Below, piece after piece: positions 1 through 9,526 of a DNA stretch of 64,000 nucleotides. The notes below the pieces were generated by a model. The model saw nothing but the letters and a program-made list of their open reading frames with translations. It searched no databases and was not told the DNA's origin. The translations under genes were made by a program, and so were the position numbers. The DNA is from Acidimicrobiaceae bacterium (GTDB lineage: Bacteria; Actinomycetota; Acidimicrobiia; Acidimicrobiales; Poriferisodalaceae), in contig PBHE01000003.1 in the NCBI GenBank assembly GCA_002719335.1, forward strand, positions 1-64,000. Reading direction: 5' to 3'. The stretch's first letter is position 1, and each line of letters opens with the position of its first letter.

Positions 1-47
1 GGACTCCGAACCGGAACGGATGCATTTGCGCACCCTAACGTGGTTCG

Positions 48-863
48 ATGCCCACCCCCGCCCCAGATGAATACCCGCCAGCGCTTTTCTTGACCTCGCA
101 AGGAGGAGTGGAGGCGACGGAACTGACACGAGGCCCTTGGAGTCACGGGGTCATGCATGGAGGACCCATTTGCGGGTTGATGAGTTGGGGAATAGAACGC
201 GAACTTGCTCGAGCAGATCTGATGTGCTCGCGCTATACCGTGGAAATCCTCTCGGGCGTCCCGGTCGACAGTTTGGCGATCTCCGCCAACGTTGTAAAAA
301 ATGGGAAACGAACCGCCGTGGTGGAAGCCTCAATTTCTCACCAAGGCAGGGTTGTCGCCCGCGCTACTTCGCAATGGCTTTCGCGACCGAAAGAACTTTC
401 TGGAAACCAGATACCAGTTCCGGCTATTCCCGTCGAACGAGCGGACCCCGGTGCACATCCCGATATGGAATACCCCAGGCCCGGATTCAATGCAGATGCG
501 GTCGAACTTCGGGTCGTTAGCGGGTCTACGGAGGAGTCCGGTCCTGGACTCATATGGGCGCGCCTCGACCACGCACTAATAGCTGGCGAAGCAGCCTCAA
601 AGTTTCAGCAGGTCGCGACTTTGTGTGACCTAGGAGCGGCTGTTGGCTGGGAACATGATGACAATGATCAGCCGTTCATCAACCCCGACGTAACCCTTCA
701 GCTTTTACGTCTGCCGCAAACTGAATGGATCCTGTTTGATTCGGCGGTTGAGCGTTCATCACCAAATTTGGGCTGCTGTCGGACAACGCTCGCCGATGAA
801 GCAGGCGTCATCGGATGGGTCCTACAAAGTCAGATGGTCGCGCCTGAAGAGATTCGACTCTGA
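48..863 (+). CDS. Acyl-CoA thioesterase-like (TesB / hot-dog fold) family protein
   Basis: 271 aa ORF; HGGPICGLM and paired hot-dog-like halves resemble actinobacterial thioesterase family proteins. Confidence 0.7.
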   Translation: MPTPAPDEYPPALFLTSQGGVEATELTRGPWSHGVMHGGPICGLMSWGIERELARADLMCSRYTVEILSGVPVDSLAISANVVKNGKRTAVVEASISHQGRVVARATSQWLSRPKELSGNQIPVPAIPVERADPGAHPDMEYPRPGFNADAVELRVVSGSTEESGPGLIWARLDHALIAGEAASKFQQVATLCDLGAAVGWEHDDNDQPFINPDVTLQLLRLPQTEWILFDSAVERSSPNLGCCRTTLADEAGVIGWVLQSQMVAPEEIRL

Positions 864-911
864 CCCGAAGGTTTCTTCCTCAACCGAGGCGATGCACCTA
901 AGTTGCTTGGA

Positions 912-1781
912 TCAACTGCCGGTGACGTCCGCGTCCATCCGCCCGGTCGTCGGGTACCCGCGCTGTTCGATCGCCCGATGTCGGGCCGCGACCGATTCGA
1001 CGATATTGGGGTCGGTGTAGATGTAGAACTCGTCGTTAATCACCGCGTCGTGGACAATCTCGGCCACCTCATGGGGTGGACGTCCGGACGCAATGACATC
1101 CCACATAGCGGCGGTGACGGCTTCGGAGCGGTCCGTCGCTACAGGGGCGGGCACTGTCTGGAAGCGCTCGGGCCGGCGGGCCTCGTCGTGCATAATGTTC
1201 GTGGCGACCGGGCCGGGACATAGTACGGAGACGTTGACGCCGGGGGCTCGTGCCGCGAAGTCGTGAAACTGACACTCGGAGAGTGCGACCACTGCATGTT
1301 TCGCCGCGTAGTAGGCAGCGCTGATGACGGATCCCGAGGTGAGTCCTGCCTGTGACGCGGTGTTGACGATGTGGCCATCGCCATGTTCGAGGAGGTGGGG
1401 GACGAACGTGCGGACCCCGTGAATGACTCCCCAGAGGTCGACGTCGAGCACCCATTGCCAATCCTCAACGGTCAGTTCGTGTGGCGCGTGACCCGGGGGT
1501 CCCGCGACGCCAGCGTTGTTGCAGACAAGGTGGGCGCGGTCGAAATGATCGACGGTGAATGCCAGCAAGGCTTCAACTTCCGACGCCACCGTGACATCGA
1601 TGGGCAATCCCGCCGCCGGTCCCACTTCGGAAACCTCAGCGATGGCAACATCGAGCGCCACCTGATCGATGTCGGCCAGGACGACGCTCATCCCGGCTGC
1701 TGCCCACCGGTCCGCCATGGCTCGACCGATGCCGCTCGCAGCGCCCGTCACAACAGCAGTCTTTCCGGCCAACTCCTTCAC
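912..1781 (-). CDS. SDR family oxidoreductase
   Basis: KTAVVTGAASGIGRAMADRW (TGxxxGxG), NNAG, YYAAKHAV (YxxxK). GTG start at 1781 preferred over the 1931 ORF start because the N-terminal extension is not SDR-like. Confidence 0.9.
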   Translation of the reverse strand: MKELAGKTAVVTGAASGIGRAMADRWAAAGMSVVLADIDQVALDVAIAEVSEVGPAAGLPIDVTVASEVEALLAFTVDHFDRAHLVCNNAGVAGPPGHAPHELTVEDWQWVLDVDLWGVIHGVRTFVPHLLEHGDGHIVNTASQAGLTSGSVISAAYYAAKHAVVALSECQFHDFAARAPGVNVSVLCPGPVATNIMHDEARRPERFQTVPAPVATDRSEAVTAAMWDVIASGRPPHEVAEIVHDAVINDEFYIYTDPNIVESVAARHRAIEQRGYPTTGRMDADVTGS

Positions 1782-1967
1782 GGCACCCCTTCTGGTCACG
1801 CTAATGGATTTGGAAATGGAGTGGAGAAAAGAACCCATCGACTGACTTGACCCAGGGAGGGGCTCGAAAACGCTTAAAACTGGCCGTCTTCTTACTCTGC
1901 ATCGCGGGAGACGGAAATGTACCGTTTCCACAAGAGCTAAAGATTTCTGGCTGATAGACCCAGAGAT

Positions 1968-3188
1968 TCAGGTCGATTCGCCGATTGCGCCTTGCTCAAC
2001 TAGAGCTTCTATCTCTTCTGCCCTATGGCCAGCTTCGGAAAGAATTTCCCTGGTGTGTTGCCCGAGCTTCGGCGCGGGCCCCTTCGGTCCGACTTGAACG
2101 TCAGCGAATCGCATAGGAGCAGCGACCGTGCGGTACGGGCCGATATCAGGACTGTGAATCGTTGGAAACACACCGAGTGCATCAGCTTGGGGATCTGAAG
2201 CGACCTCGTGTAGCCCGAGTACCGGTCCCCAGATAATGCTGTTGGCATCAAATATTTCTCCCCACTGGTCGCGAGTTCGATGAGATAGTGCTTCGTCGAT
2301 CGCCGCGACCAACTCAGGCATATGTTGGAAACGTCCTCGAATGTCTTGGAGTCTCTCGTCGGCGAGCAGATCTTCTCTTTCAATCACACGACATAGTTTC
2401 GGCCAAGCGCTTTCTTCTGGCATATTGAAGACAACCCACTTCCCGTCACCGCAGGGGTATCTGTTCGCGGTGGGGATGATCATGTTTTCTCTAGCGCGCG
2501 GTCGGAGCGGTGCCAGGTCGACAGCCGTGATGGCATAATCGCTCGCTTGTGTCCAAATAGCGGTTTCATAGAGAGATGTTTCCACTACTTGCGCTTCTCC
2601 GGTTCTTTCTGCAAGTCGAAGTGCGGCCAAGATCGCGGCGACAAATGCAAGTCCGGTGGTGTGATCGCCCTGGGCAGGGCGTGCCATCGGAACAGGTCCG
2701 GTCTCGCCTTCTCGCATCGCGTCATAGAGTCCAGATCGGCCAAAAAAAGCGGTGACGTCATATCCAGGTCGGTGTGCTTCGGGCCCGTTAGTTCCGTAAC
2801 CAGTCAGCGTCGCATGAACGATTCTTGAATTGGCCTGCTTGATGTTGTCGGGATCCAAGCCGAATTTGTCTTGGCGATGTCTCAATAGATTGCACATGAA
2901 GACATCGGCACGAGCGATCAGCAAAAACACGACCTCCATTCCAGCTTCGGATTCGAGGTCTATAGCGATGGATCTCTTACCTCGGTTTGAGACGTCGAAT
3001 TGATAATCGAATTTCTTTTTGTCTTCGGAAACTTTTGCCGGTCGACCCATGTCCCGCATCGGATCGCCGCTAAGAGGTTCAACCTTGATGACATCGGCAC
3101 CAAGATCGGCGAGTATGGCTCCGGCACTCGGTGAGGCCATCCAGTTGTCGATTTCGACGACAGTCACGTTGTCCAGCGGAGCAGTCAT
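1968..3188 (-). CDS. CaiB/BaiF family CoA-transferase
   Basis: 406 aa; VVEIDNWMASPSAGAILADLGADVIKVEPLSGDPMR and NRGKRSIAIDLES typical of family III CoA transferases. Confidence 0.92.
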   Translation of the reverse strand: MTAPLDNVTVVEIDNWMASPSAGAILADLGADVIKVEPLSGDPMRDMGRPAKVSEDKKKFDYQFDVSNRGKRSIAIDLESEAGMEVVFLLIARADVFMCNLLRHRQDKFGLDPDNIKQANSRIVHATLTGYGTNGPEAHRPGYDVTAFFGRSGLYDAMREGETGPVPMARPAQGDHTTGLAFVAAILAALRLAERTGEAQVVETSLYETAIWTQASDYAITAVDLAPLRPRARENMIIPTANRYPCGDGKWVVFNMPEESAWPKLCRVIEREDLLADERLQDIRGRFQHMPELVAAIDEALSHRTRDQWGEIFDANSIIWGPVLGLHEVASDPQADALGVFPTIHSPDIGPYRTVAAPMRFADVQVGPKGPAPKLGQHTREILSEAGHRAEEIEALVEQGAIGEST

Positions 3189-3329
3189 TTAGTTGCCTCC
3201 TTGGGGAGAGTGCTCGGACAGTCCAAGCAGCATTGCAGGGGGAACCCTGCTTCGCGTGAGAGTTTCAGCTTTGTAACCGGCGACACCGCGCGTCAAGCGG
3301 TGTTCTCTACTGCTCGTTACGCTGCTCTT

Positions 3330-4157
3330 ATGGAAATAAAAGACAAAGTCGCCGTCGTCACAGGTGGTGGCAGCGGAATCGGGGAAGCGCTGGTCGAAAG
3401 GTTTCGCGCTGAAGGCGCCCGAGGCTTGGTTGTAGTGGATCGCGACGGGGCAAACGCGGAACGCGTCGCTCAGCACGTGGGCGGCAAAGCAGTCGAGCTG
3501 GATGTCACTAACGAAACCGCCATCGCAGATGTCGTTGCCGAAACGGTTGACGACCACGGAAGGCTCGACATTTTCGCGTCAAATGCCGGATACGTGACCC
3601 AAGGAGGCCTTGAGACGGACAACGCCGAAATTCAACGGATGTGGGAAGTGCATGTGATGTCCCACATTTACGCGGCGAGAGCAGCGGTGCCCGTGATGGT
3701 CGCCAATGGCGGTGGCTATTTGTTGAACACAGCGTCTGCTGCTGGTCTCCTCACACAGCTCGGCTCAATGCAGTATGCGGTTACCAAAGCCGCCGCGGTT
3801 TCATTAGGTGAGTTCCTTTCCATTACCTATGGAGAACGTGGTATTCGAGTCTCAATGCTCTGCCCGCAGGCTGTTGAAACCAACATCCTTTCGAACAGTC
3901 CCGATCGGCTAGATCAAGGAACGGGCACACCAGGAAGTGCCGCTGGTGACGGTGTCCTGACTGCCGCACAACTGGCGGACACAGTCATCGAGTGCATGGC
4001 TGAGGAAAGATTTCTGGTATTGCCGCACCCAGAAGTTCAGACATACAGAGAACGCAAAGCCAGCGATGTTGACCGTTGGATTAACGGTATGCAGCGGTTC
4101 CAAAGCCGCCTTTATGCCGACAGTGACTTAGCCCCAGCGGATTGGCTTTTGAGTTAA
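3330..4157 (+). CDS. SDR family oxidoreductase
   Basis: MEIKDKVAVVTGGGSGIGEALVERF, SNAG, YAVTKAAAV motifs; ATG at 3330 chosen. Confidence 0.9.
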   Translation: MEIKDKVAVVTGGGSGIGEALVERFRAEGARGLVVVDRDGANAERVAQHVGGKAVELDVTNETAIADVVAETVDDHGRLDIFASNAGYVTQGGLETDNAEIQRMWEVHVMSHIYAARAAVPVMVANGGGYLLNTASAAGLLTQLGSMQYAVTKAAAVSLGEFLSITYGERGIRVSMLCPQAVETNILSNSPDRLDQGTGTPGSAAGDGVLTAAQLADTVIECMAEERFLVLPHPEVQTYRERKASDVDRWINGMQRFQSRLYADSDLAPADWLLS

Positions 4158-4166
4158 ACGTGAACA

Positions 4167-4406
4167 ATGACCGAGCCACCACTTGGAGTGGACCCTAACC
4201 CTCAAGAAATTCGAGCTCATATGGCATACAACCTCGACACATGCCATGTGTGGTCTGATTCGGGGCCCATGTTCGGTGCAATAGATCAAGGTGAAGAACT
4301 TGTGCCGCCGATTTGGGCAGTGAAACGCGCAGAAGAGTTAGGTCAATCCGGCATCTCTTGGCGAGAGCGGATGTCGGGCCGCTCATCCACTAACTCTTCT
4401 AGTTGA
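4167..4406 (+). CDS. Hypothetical short ORF, possibly a truncated gene
   Basis: 79 aa ORF directly after the SDR; overlaps the 3' end of the convergent livM-like gene by 64 nt. Confidence 0.35.
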   Translation: MTEPPLGVDPNPQEIRAHMAYNLDTCHVWSDSGPMFGAIDQGEELVPPIWAVKRAEELGQSGISWRERMSGRSSTNSSS

Positions 4407-5482
4407 TTTAACCGGTCCTCAATAGCAACGAGTTTGTCCGCGACCGCTGAAGCCTGCCTATTGACAGGCACAGATGTTTCTGATTTGCGACGCTCGGACA
4501 AGTGCATGAAGCCCTTGCCCCGAGTCAGATAAGCGGTAGCAAGAAGCAGTGCCGCGTAAATGAAACCTTCGGACTTAAATAGCCCAACCCATCCGTATTC
4601 AACGACCCAATTTCGATCAATCAACCAGACCGGAAGAAAGATCAGGACCAACCCTGCGGGAACTGACGAAATTAAACGGGATCCACCGAAAGCCATTGCC
4701 AGCGCGAACATTTTGATCGACAACTCTTCGGGGTAATGGGTGTAGTCGTTGAAGTTGGTTGGAATCATAAGGAGGCCGCCAGCTAATCCGGCCATGCCCC
4801 CGCTTAACGCGACGCCATAGAGCCTCAGCCGATAGACCGGAACCCCAAAGGCCCGCGCAGCTTCAGGTTCGTCACGGCTAGCTATAAAGGCCCGTCCTAT
4901 TGGTCCTCTTAGTAGACCTTGAACCAAGAAAAGTGTTACGAACGCATAACCCGCGACTATAAAAAATTCCCATATGTGTTCGTCTTTTTCGGCGATCCCT
5001 GTCCAGGACGGCGCCACAAACGCACCGTGGAGGGTGACTGGCAAGTTGCCGTCAACCTGTTTAAGAATAATTGGGTAGGCAACGGCCAGAGAAAGGGTGA
5101 GGAGAGCAAGATACGCCTTGGGTAAACGCAGAGAAGGAATGGCCACTACGGCCCCCACGAGCGTTCCTGCCAACAGTCCCGCCAGAGGCATCCAGACGAC
5201 TGGTGCACCGAAATCGTTCACCGCGTGGAGTGCAGCGTAAGCCCCGACGCCGACAAGCGCTCCTTGGCCGAGGGATAAAAGGCCGAGGTAGTGCGTCAGC
5301 AGCACCAGACCGCCAAACGCGAGGGACAAGGCTATTGAGTTTGAAAAGTCAGTGACTATCTTCGGAGTCGCTCCAAAAGCGACTCGTAGAGACAGAACAG
5401 CGAAAGCTACCGAGATAACCGCCCACACAATTCGTGTAGGAGTCGAAGTCGTCGAATCTTTGGCGTTCATCGTTGTTGCCAC
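4343..5482 (-). CDS. Branched-chain amino acid-type ABC transporter permease (LivM family)
   Basis: Multi-TM; GLLSLGQGALVGVGAYAA and GLAGGLLMIPTNFNDY resemble LivM; C-terminal hydrophilic, coiled-coil-like tail. Confidence 0.88.
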   Translation of the reverse strand: MATTMNAKDSTTSTPTRIVWAVISVAFAVLSLRVAFGATPKIVTDFSNSIALSLAFGGLVLLTHYLGLLSLGQGALVGVGAYAALHAVNDFGAPVVWMPLAGLLAGTLVGAVVAIPSLRLPKAYLALLTLSLAVAYPIILKQVDGNLPVTLHGAFVAPSWTGIAEKDEHIWEFFIVAGYAFVTLFLVQGLLRGPIGRAFIASRDEPEAARAFGVPVYRLRLYGVALSGGMAGLAGGLLMIPTNFNDYTHYPEELSIKMFALAMAFGGSRLISSVPAGLVLIFLPVWLIDRNWVVEYGWVGLFKSEGFIYAALLLATAYLTRGKGFMHLSERRKSETSVPVNRQASAVADKLVAIEDRLNQLEELVDERPDIRSRQEMPD

Positions 5483-6423
5483 GCTTCACCTCGCGGTAAT
5501 AGTCCCGATGGGCGCACAAATAAGATGATGATGAGTACTAGTAAGGCCCATACCAACGTGACTTGACTATCGATGAAGCTCACGTAACCGCCCAGCATGG
5601 TCTCAAGAAATGCGAATAAGTAACCTCCGATAAACGCGAGAGCCGGGCTTCTCAGGCCGCCCAAGGTCGCCGCTGCAAGACCGAAAATCAGGAGCCGACC
5701 CATCATGTCGGGTCGGACATTGATCTCTCCGGCTATTAGGCCCCCGGCTAAAGCTCCGATCCCAGCTGCTAAGGCCCAGCCGAGCATAAGCACCCGACTA
5801 ACTCTGATTCCCACCATTACTGATCCCGTGCGATTCGATGTCACTGCTCGAAAAGCGAGCCCAACTTTTGTTCGGCGTTGCAGCACGGCAAGAAGACCTA
5901 ATACTCCGATCATTGTGAGGGTGATCCCCAAGGTGTCGTGCCAAAGGCGAGCGCCGCCGATATCCCAGCGATCGTCGACAGTCTGAGGAAAGGGAGAGCC
6001 CAAAAACATCGTTCGCCCGCCCCATTGCTTTCGAACGAAAGCGCCGAGGAGTAGATACAGACCTAACGTGGCCCCAACAGCCGCAACCGGGTCAGCGCTA
6101 ATAGGACGAATAATGACCCGTTCAGTGAAAGCTCCGATCACCATTGAGATCACTATCGCGCCGAGAATGGCTGCCCAGATCGGCCAAGCCGCCCCGAGTA
6201 CATCCGTGTTCGATGAGAACTTCAGATAAGGACTTGGCCCGGTGGCGAAGACCAGGGCGATATAGGTGGAAAACATGGCTAGCTGACCCTGCGCGAGATT
6301 CAGAACCCCGGTCGAGCGGAATACCATCGAAATAGCGACCGCCAAAGCGGCGTACGCCGAGCCGTTGGCAAGGGAGTCAAAGGTTCGTTGTAAGAACAGC
6401 GACATGCCCCCGGAGTCTGTCAT
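5467..6423 (-). CDS. Branched-chain amino acid-type ABC transporter permease (LivH family)
   Basis: Multi-TM; GVLNLAQGQLAMFSTYIA, AALGGLRSPALAFIGGYLFAFLE typical of LivH. Confidence 0.9.
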   Translation of the reverse strand: MTDSGGMSLFLQRTFDSLANGSAYAALAVAISMVFRSTGVLNLAQGQLAMFSTYIALVFATGPSPYLKFSSNTDVLGAAWPIWAAILGAIVISMVIGAFTERVIIRPISADPVAAVGATLGLYLLLGAFVRKQWGGRTMFLGSPFPQTVDDRWDIGGARLWHDTLGITLTMIGVLGLLAVLQRRTKVGLAFRAVTSNRTGSVMVGIRVSRVLMLGWALAAGIGALAGGLIAGEINVRPDMMGRLLIFGLAAATLGGLRSPALAFIGGYLFAFLETMLGGYVSFIDSQVTLVWALLVLIIILFVRPSGLLPRGEAWQQR

Positions 6424-6483
6424 CCCCGCGGCCGTTCAGCACCCACTTAGCGGTCATACCTACTTCCAAAACCGCGTGTCAGG

Positions 6484-7815
6484 ATGTTGCACGTGACTAC
6501 CAATCGCTATCTTGCTGACATCGCGGTCACTTGCGATCAAGACTTTTCTGTTGTCTCGAACGCTGCAATTGACGTAACTCAGGGTCGGATTTCATTCATC
6601 GGACCCCGATCGGAAGCACCGCCGTGTGATGGCCCGGTTCATCACGTTGGTGGCCTAATCATGCCGGGCCTCGTTAATAGTCATGCCCACACCCCTATGA
6701 CGCTGGTGCGTGGCGCCGGTGATGGGCTCCCTCTCCTGGACTGGTTAACGCAAGTGATGTGGCCGCGGGAAGGTGAAATGACTCCTGAGGATGTGCTTTG
6801 GGGAATGCGTCTCGGCGCATCGGAGATGTTACGAGCAGGCGTGACAAGTACCTGTGAGATGTACCTCTTCGAAGAGTCGGTAGTCGAAGCCGCTACCGAT
6901 GCAGGGATCCGGCTAGTTATGACACCTGGCATCATCTCGGCGCTCCATGCTGATGATTTTGGTTTGACCGAAAGCCGGATCGCCACGATCGTTGACTTCC
7001 ATCAGCACTACCACGATCCGGAACATCGGGTCACTGTTGGCTTTGGGCCGCATTCGGCGTACGACCTGCCGCTCGAACTCTGCGGAGAAATAGCTGCAGC
7101 AGCTCGCGATCTAGATGCGCTTCTGCACATTCACGTCTGCGAAACTCAGGACGAAGGAATCGAACTTGAATCCGCGCACGAGGGCCGCTCGACGGTTCAG
7201 TTACTAGCTGAACACGGCATTCTTGATGGACGAGTTCTGGCCGCGCACAGCGTTTGGCTCAATGACGCCGATATCGAAACGTACGCCCAGCACGACGTCT
7301 CTGTCGCTCACTGCCCCGTCAGCAACATGAAGCTTGGATCCGGTGTCGCTAGGGTCCCTGTAATGCGTTCGCGAGGAATCGAAGTCGGATTGGCAACCGA
7401 CGGGCCGGCCTCAAACGATGATCTGGACCTGTGGCAAGAAATCAAATTCGCACCATTACTGGCAAGAGTTTCAGCGCTGGATGCTTCAGCCATGAGTCCA
7501 CAAGATGCGCTTCGCATGGCCACCGTTGAAGGTTCTCGAGCTATCGGCAATTTCGACGTAGGGAGCCTCGAAAGAGGTCAGAGAGCCGATTTTATTCGCA
7601 TTAGCTTAGATGATCCGACCTTTGTTCCTGTCACCTGCAGCGATGAGTTAATCGCGCACCTGGCATGGTCGGGTAGCGGACGACATGTCACCGACGTTTG
7701 GGTGGGAGGGGAACAAGTTGTGGCTGACCGGCAATGCCTCAACGTCGATGTGAAACAAGCTATGGCTGAAGTTCAATCTCGCGGTTTGCGTCTAGCACAA
7801 AAGTCTGGAACTTAA
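6484..7815 (+). CDS. mtaD: Amidohydrolase, 5-methylthioadenosine/S-adenosylhomocysteine deaminase-like
   Basis: PGLVNSHAHTPMTLVRGAGDGLPLLDWL, HVCETQDE, AHSVWL, AHCPVSNMKLGSG, LATDGPASND typical of the MtaD/SAH deaminase family. Confidence 0.85.
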   Translation: MLHVTTNRYLADIAVTCDQDFSVVSNAAIDVTQGRISFIGPRSEAPPCDGPVHHVGGLIMPGLVNSHAHTPMTLVRGAGDGLPLLDWLTQVMWPREGEMTPEDVLWGMRLGASEMLRAGVTSTCEMYLFEESVVEAATDAGIRLVMTPGIISALHADDFGLTESRIATIVDFHQHYHDPEHRVTVGFGPHSAYDLPLELCGEIAAAARDLDALLHIHVCETQDEGIELESAHEGRSTVQLLAEHGILDGRVLAAHSVWLNDADIETYAQHDVSVAHCPVSNMKLGSGVARVPVMRSRGIEVGLATDGPASNDDLDLWQEIKFAPLLARVSALDASAMSPQDALRMATVEGSRAIGNFDVGSLERGQRADFIRISLDDPTFVPVTCSDELIAHLAWSGSGRHVTDVWVGGEQVVADRQCLNVDVKQAMAEVQSRGLRLAQKSGT

Positions 7816-7880
7816 CGACGAAGCGATAGACCAGCCGTCAGTTGACACATGGGCTGTGAGTCGCGTGTCACGATGGCGTC

Positions 7881-8621
7881 ATGATCGGGATCATCGCAGG
7901 TAGTGGTTACTACGAACTTCCAGGGTTACTTCAACGAAGAGACGAGACGTTCGTTACTGACTACGGAAATGCATCGGTTTCTACAGGACTATGGCACAAC
8001 GTCCCCATCGCTTTCGTCGCCCGCCATGGCGGTGATCATTCGATACCCCCTAATGCCATCAACTATCGGGCCAATATCCGCGCTCTCGTCGACTTAGGAG
8101 TCGACTCGGTTTTTGCCGTCAACGTCGTCGGATCAATGGTTCCCGAACGCGGATCAGGATCACTGCTTTTGGTTGACGATTTCATTGAGTTCACCCAAGG
8201 ACGCGATTGCACCTTTTTTGACCAACCAGGCGAAGTCACACATACGGATATGACGTCGGTGTATCACCCCGAACTTCGATCCGTTCTACTCAGGGCCGCT
8301 GAGATCGAGGGTATTGATATCGCCGAAAAAGCTACCTATGTGTGCACCAACGGCCCGAGATTTGAGAGCCCATCGGAGATTCAGATGTATAAAAAACTCG
8401 GCGCACATGTAGTCGGAATGACTGGCTACCCGGAGGTGGCGCTAGCCCGCGAGGCAAATCTTCCCTACGCGTCAGTCGCTGTTGTGTCCAATCCGGCAGC
8501 TGGTATGAGTGATGAAGCCGTAGAAGTGGAAACGATTTGGGCCACTCTAGAAGCGACAAAAGAACCAGTTTTTCGACTTCTCAGTCGCTCTGTTCAGCTG
8601 CAGTCATCTGGTGAATGTTGA
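7881..8621 (+). CDS. S-methyl-5'-thioinosine phosphorylase-like (MTAP/PNP family)
   Basis: ARHGGDHSIPPNAINYRANI, CTNGPRFESPSEIQMYKKLGAHVVGMTGYPEVALARE, then VVSNPAAG instead of the DYD segment of MTA phosphorylases, which suggests the MTI-type enzyme. Confidence 0.8.
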   Translation: MIGIIAGSGYYELPGLLQRRDETFVTDYGNASVSTGLWHNVPIAFVARHGGDHSIPPNAINYRANIRALVDLGVDSVFAVNVVGSMVPERGSGSLLLVDDFIEFTQGRDCTFFDQPGEVTHTDMTSVYHPELRSVLLRAAEIEGIDIAEKATYVCTNGPRFESPSEIQMYKKLGAHVVGMTGYPEVALAREANLPYASVAVVSNPAAGMSDEAVEVETIWATLEATKEPVFRLLSRSVQLQSSGEC

Positions 8622-9505
8622 AAACACCGCCTTTGAAAGCAGTGGACCTTGTTGCGGTCGATCCTGAACCGTTCAAATGGCGCATGGGGGTCAGACCTCT
8701 AAATCTTGACCAGTGGTTATTAGTCGACGAGGACCGCGTCGCCGACCTCAATGAAATCGGCGCACTTATTGACAATTGCCGCGACGAAATCATTTACTGC
8801 GAGCCAAGCGCGGTAGCGGCCTGCCAAGAACTAGCGGCCGAGGTAGTTGAACACCTCAGACGCGTGTCTGGACTGAGCAGCATTGAACTGGACCAACAAC
8901 CAGGCGTCCCTGTAATCGAATCGACTCGTCGACTGGTGCAAGAAGATATTTGTCTGCTCCAACGACGATCGGAAGGGTGGGTCATGACGGCATGTGCCGT
9001 CGCGATCCCAACGCAATGGGACGTTCCTTCGAAGTTCGGCACGAATCTTGATTCCATTCACGAACCGGTACCTAGATACGACACGGACCTCTCCCAACTG
9101 ATGGGAACCTTCTTCGACCGCCTTCGCGTAGATCGACCGGTATGGAGAGCGAACCGCACCTTGACTGACGACCCGGGCTTGCGATTAGCGCCCCATCAAC
9201 GACATGAACCTCTGCGACAAGACATCACCGTGACGAATGTTGCTGAACGGGTCTGGCTAAGGGTGGAATACCAGACACTTCGGCGCCTTCCACAAACTGA
9301 CGCCATCGTCTTCACCATCCGAATTCTCCGACAACAAATAGCGTCGGTCGCCGAACACCCCACGGCTCTCGGCGAACTGGTCCAATCGCTTTCCAAACTG
9401 CCTAAAGATGTCCGAGGCTACAAAAACAGCACCGCCGCCTACGGGTCACTCGTGCAGCAATGGGCAATCGCAAACGGTTACCTCGATCCCAAAAGACATG
9501 AATAA
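8615..9505 (+). CDS. DUF3445 / haem-dependent oxidative N-demethylase-like protein
   Basis: 296 aa; FKWRMGVRPL, WLLVDED, TQWDVPSKFGTNLDSIHEPVP, NRTL resembles the DUF3445 family; ATG overlaps the preceding stop. Confidence 0.75.
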   Translation: MLKTPPLKAVDLVAVDPEPFKWRMGVRPLNLDQWLLVDEDRVADLNEIGALIDNCRDEIIYCEPSAVAACQELAAEVVEHLRRVSGLSSIELDQQPGVPVIESTRRLVQEDICLLQRRSEGWVMTACAVAIPTQWDVPSKFGTNLDSIHEPVPRYDTDLSQLMGTFFDRLRVDRPVWRANRTLTDDPGLRLAPHQRHEPLRQDITVTNVAERVWLRVEYQTLRRLPQTDAIVFTIRILRQQIASVAEHPTALGELVQSLSKLPKDVRGYKNSTAAYGSLVQQWAIANGYLDPKRHE

Positions 9506-9506
9506 C

Positions 9507-9526
9507 ACAAACGAACGTTCGTTTGT
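9507..9526. promoter_or_regulatory. Perfect 20-bp palindrome, candidate TetR-family operator, adjoining a TATAAT -10-like box (9526-9531)
   Basis: ACAAACGAAC|GTTCGTTTGT read directly; lies immediately upstream of paaA in an operon encoding a TetR regulator. Confidence 0.75.

Noticed and set aside
1371-1850. 159-aa plus-strand ORF antisense to the SDR gene
   Set aside because: Shadow ORF opposite a well-supported SDR; no family features.
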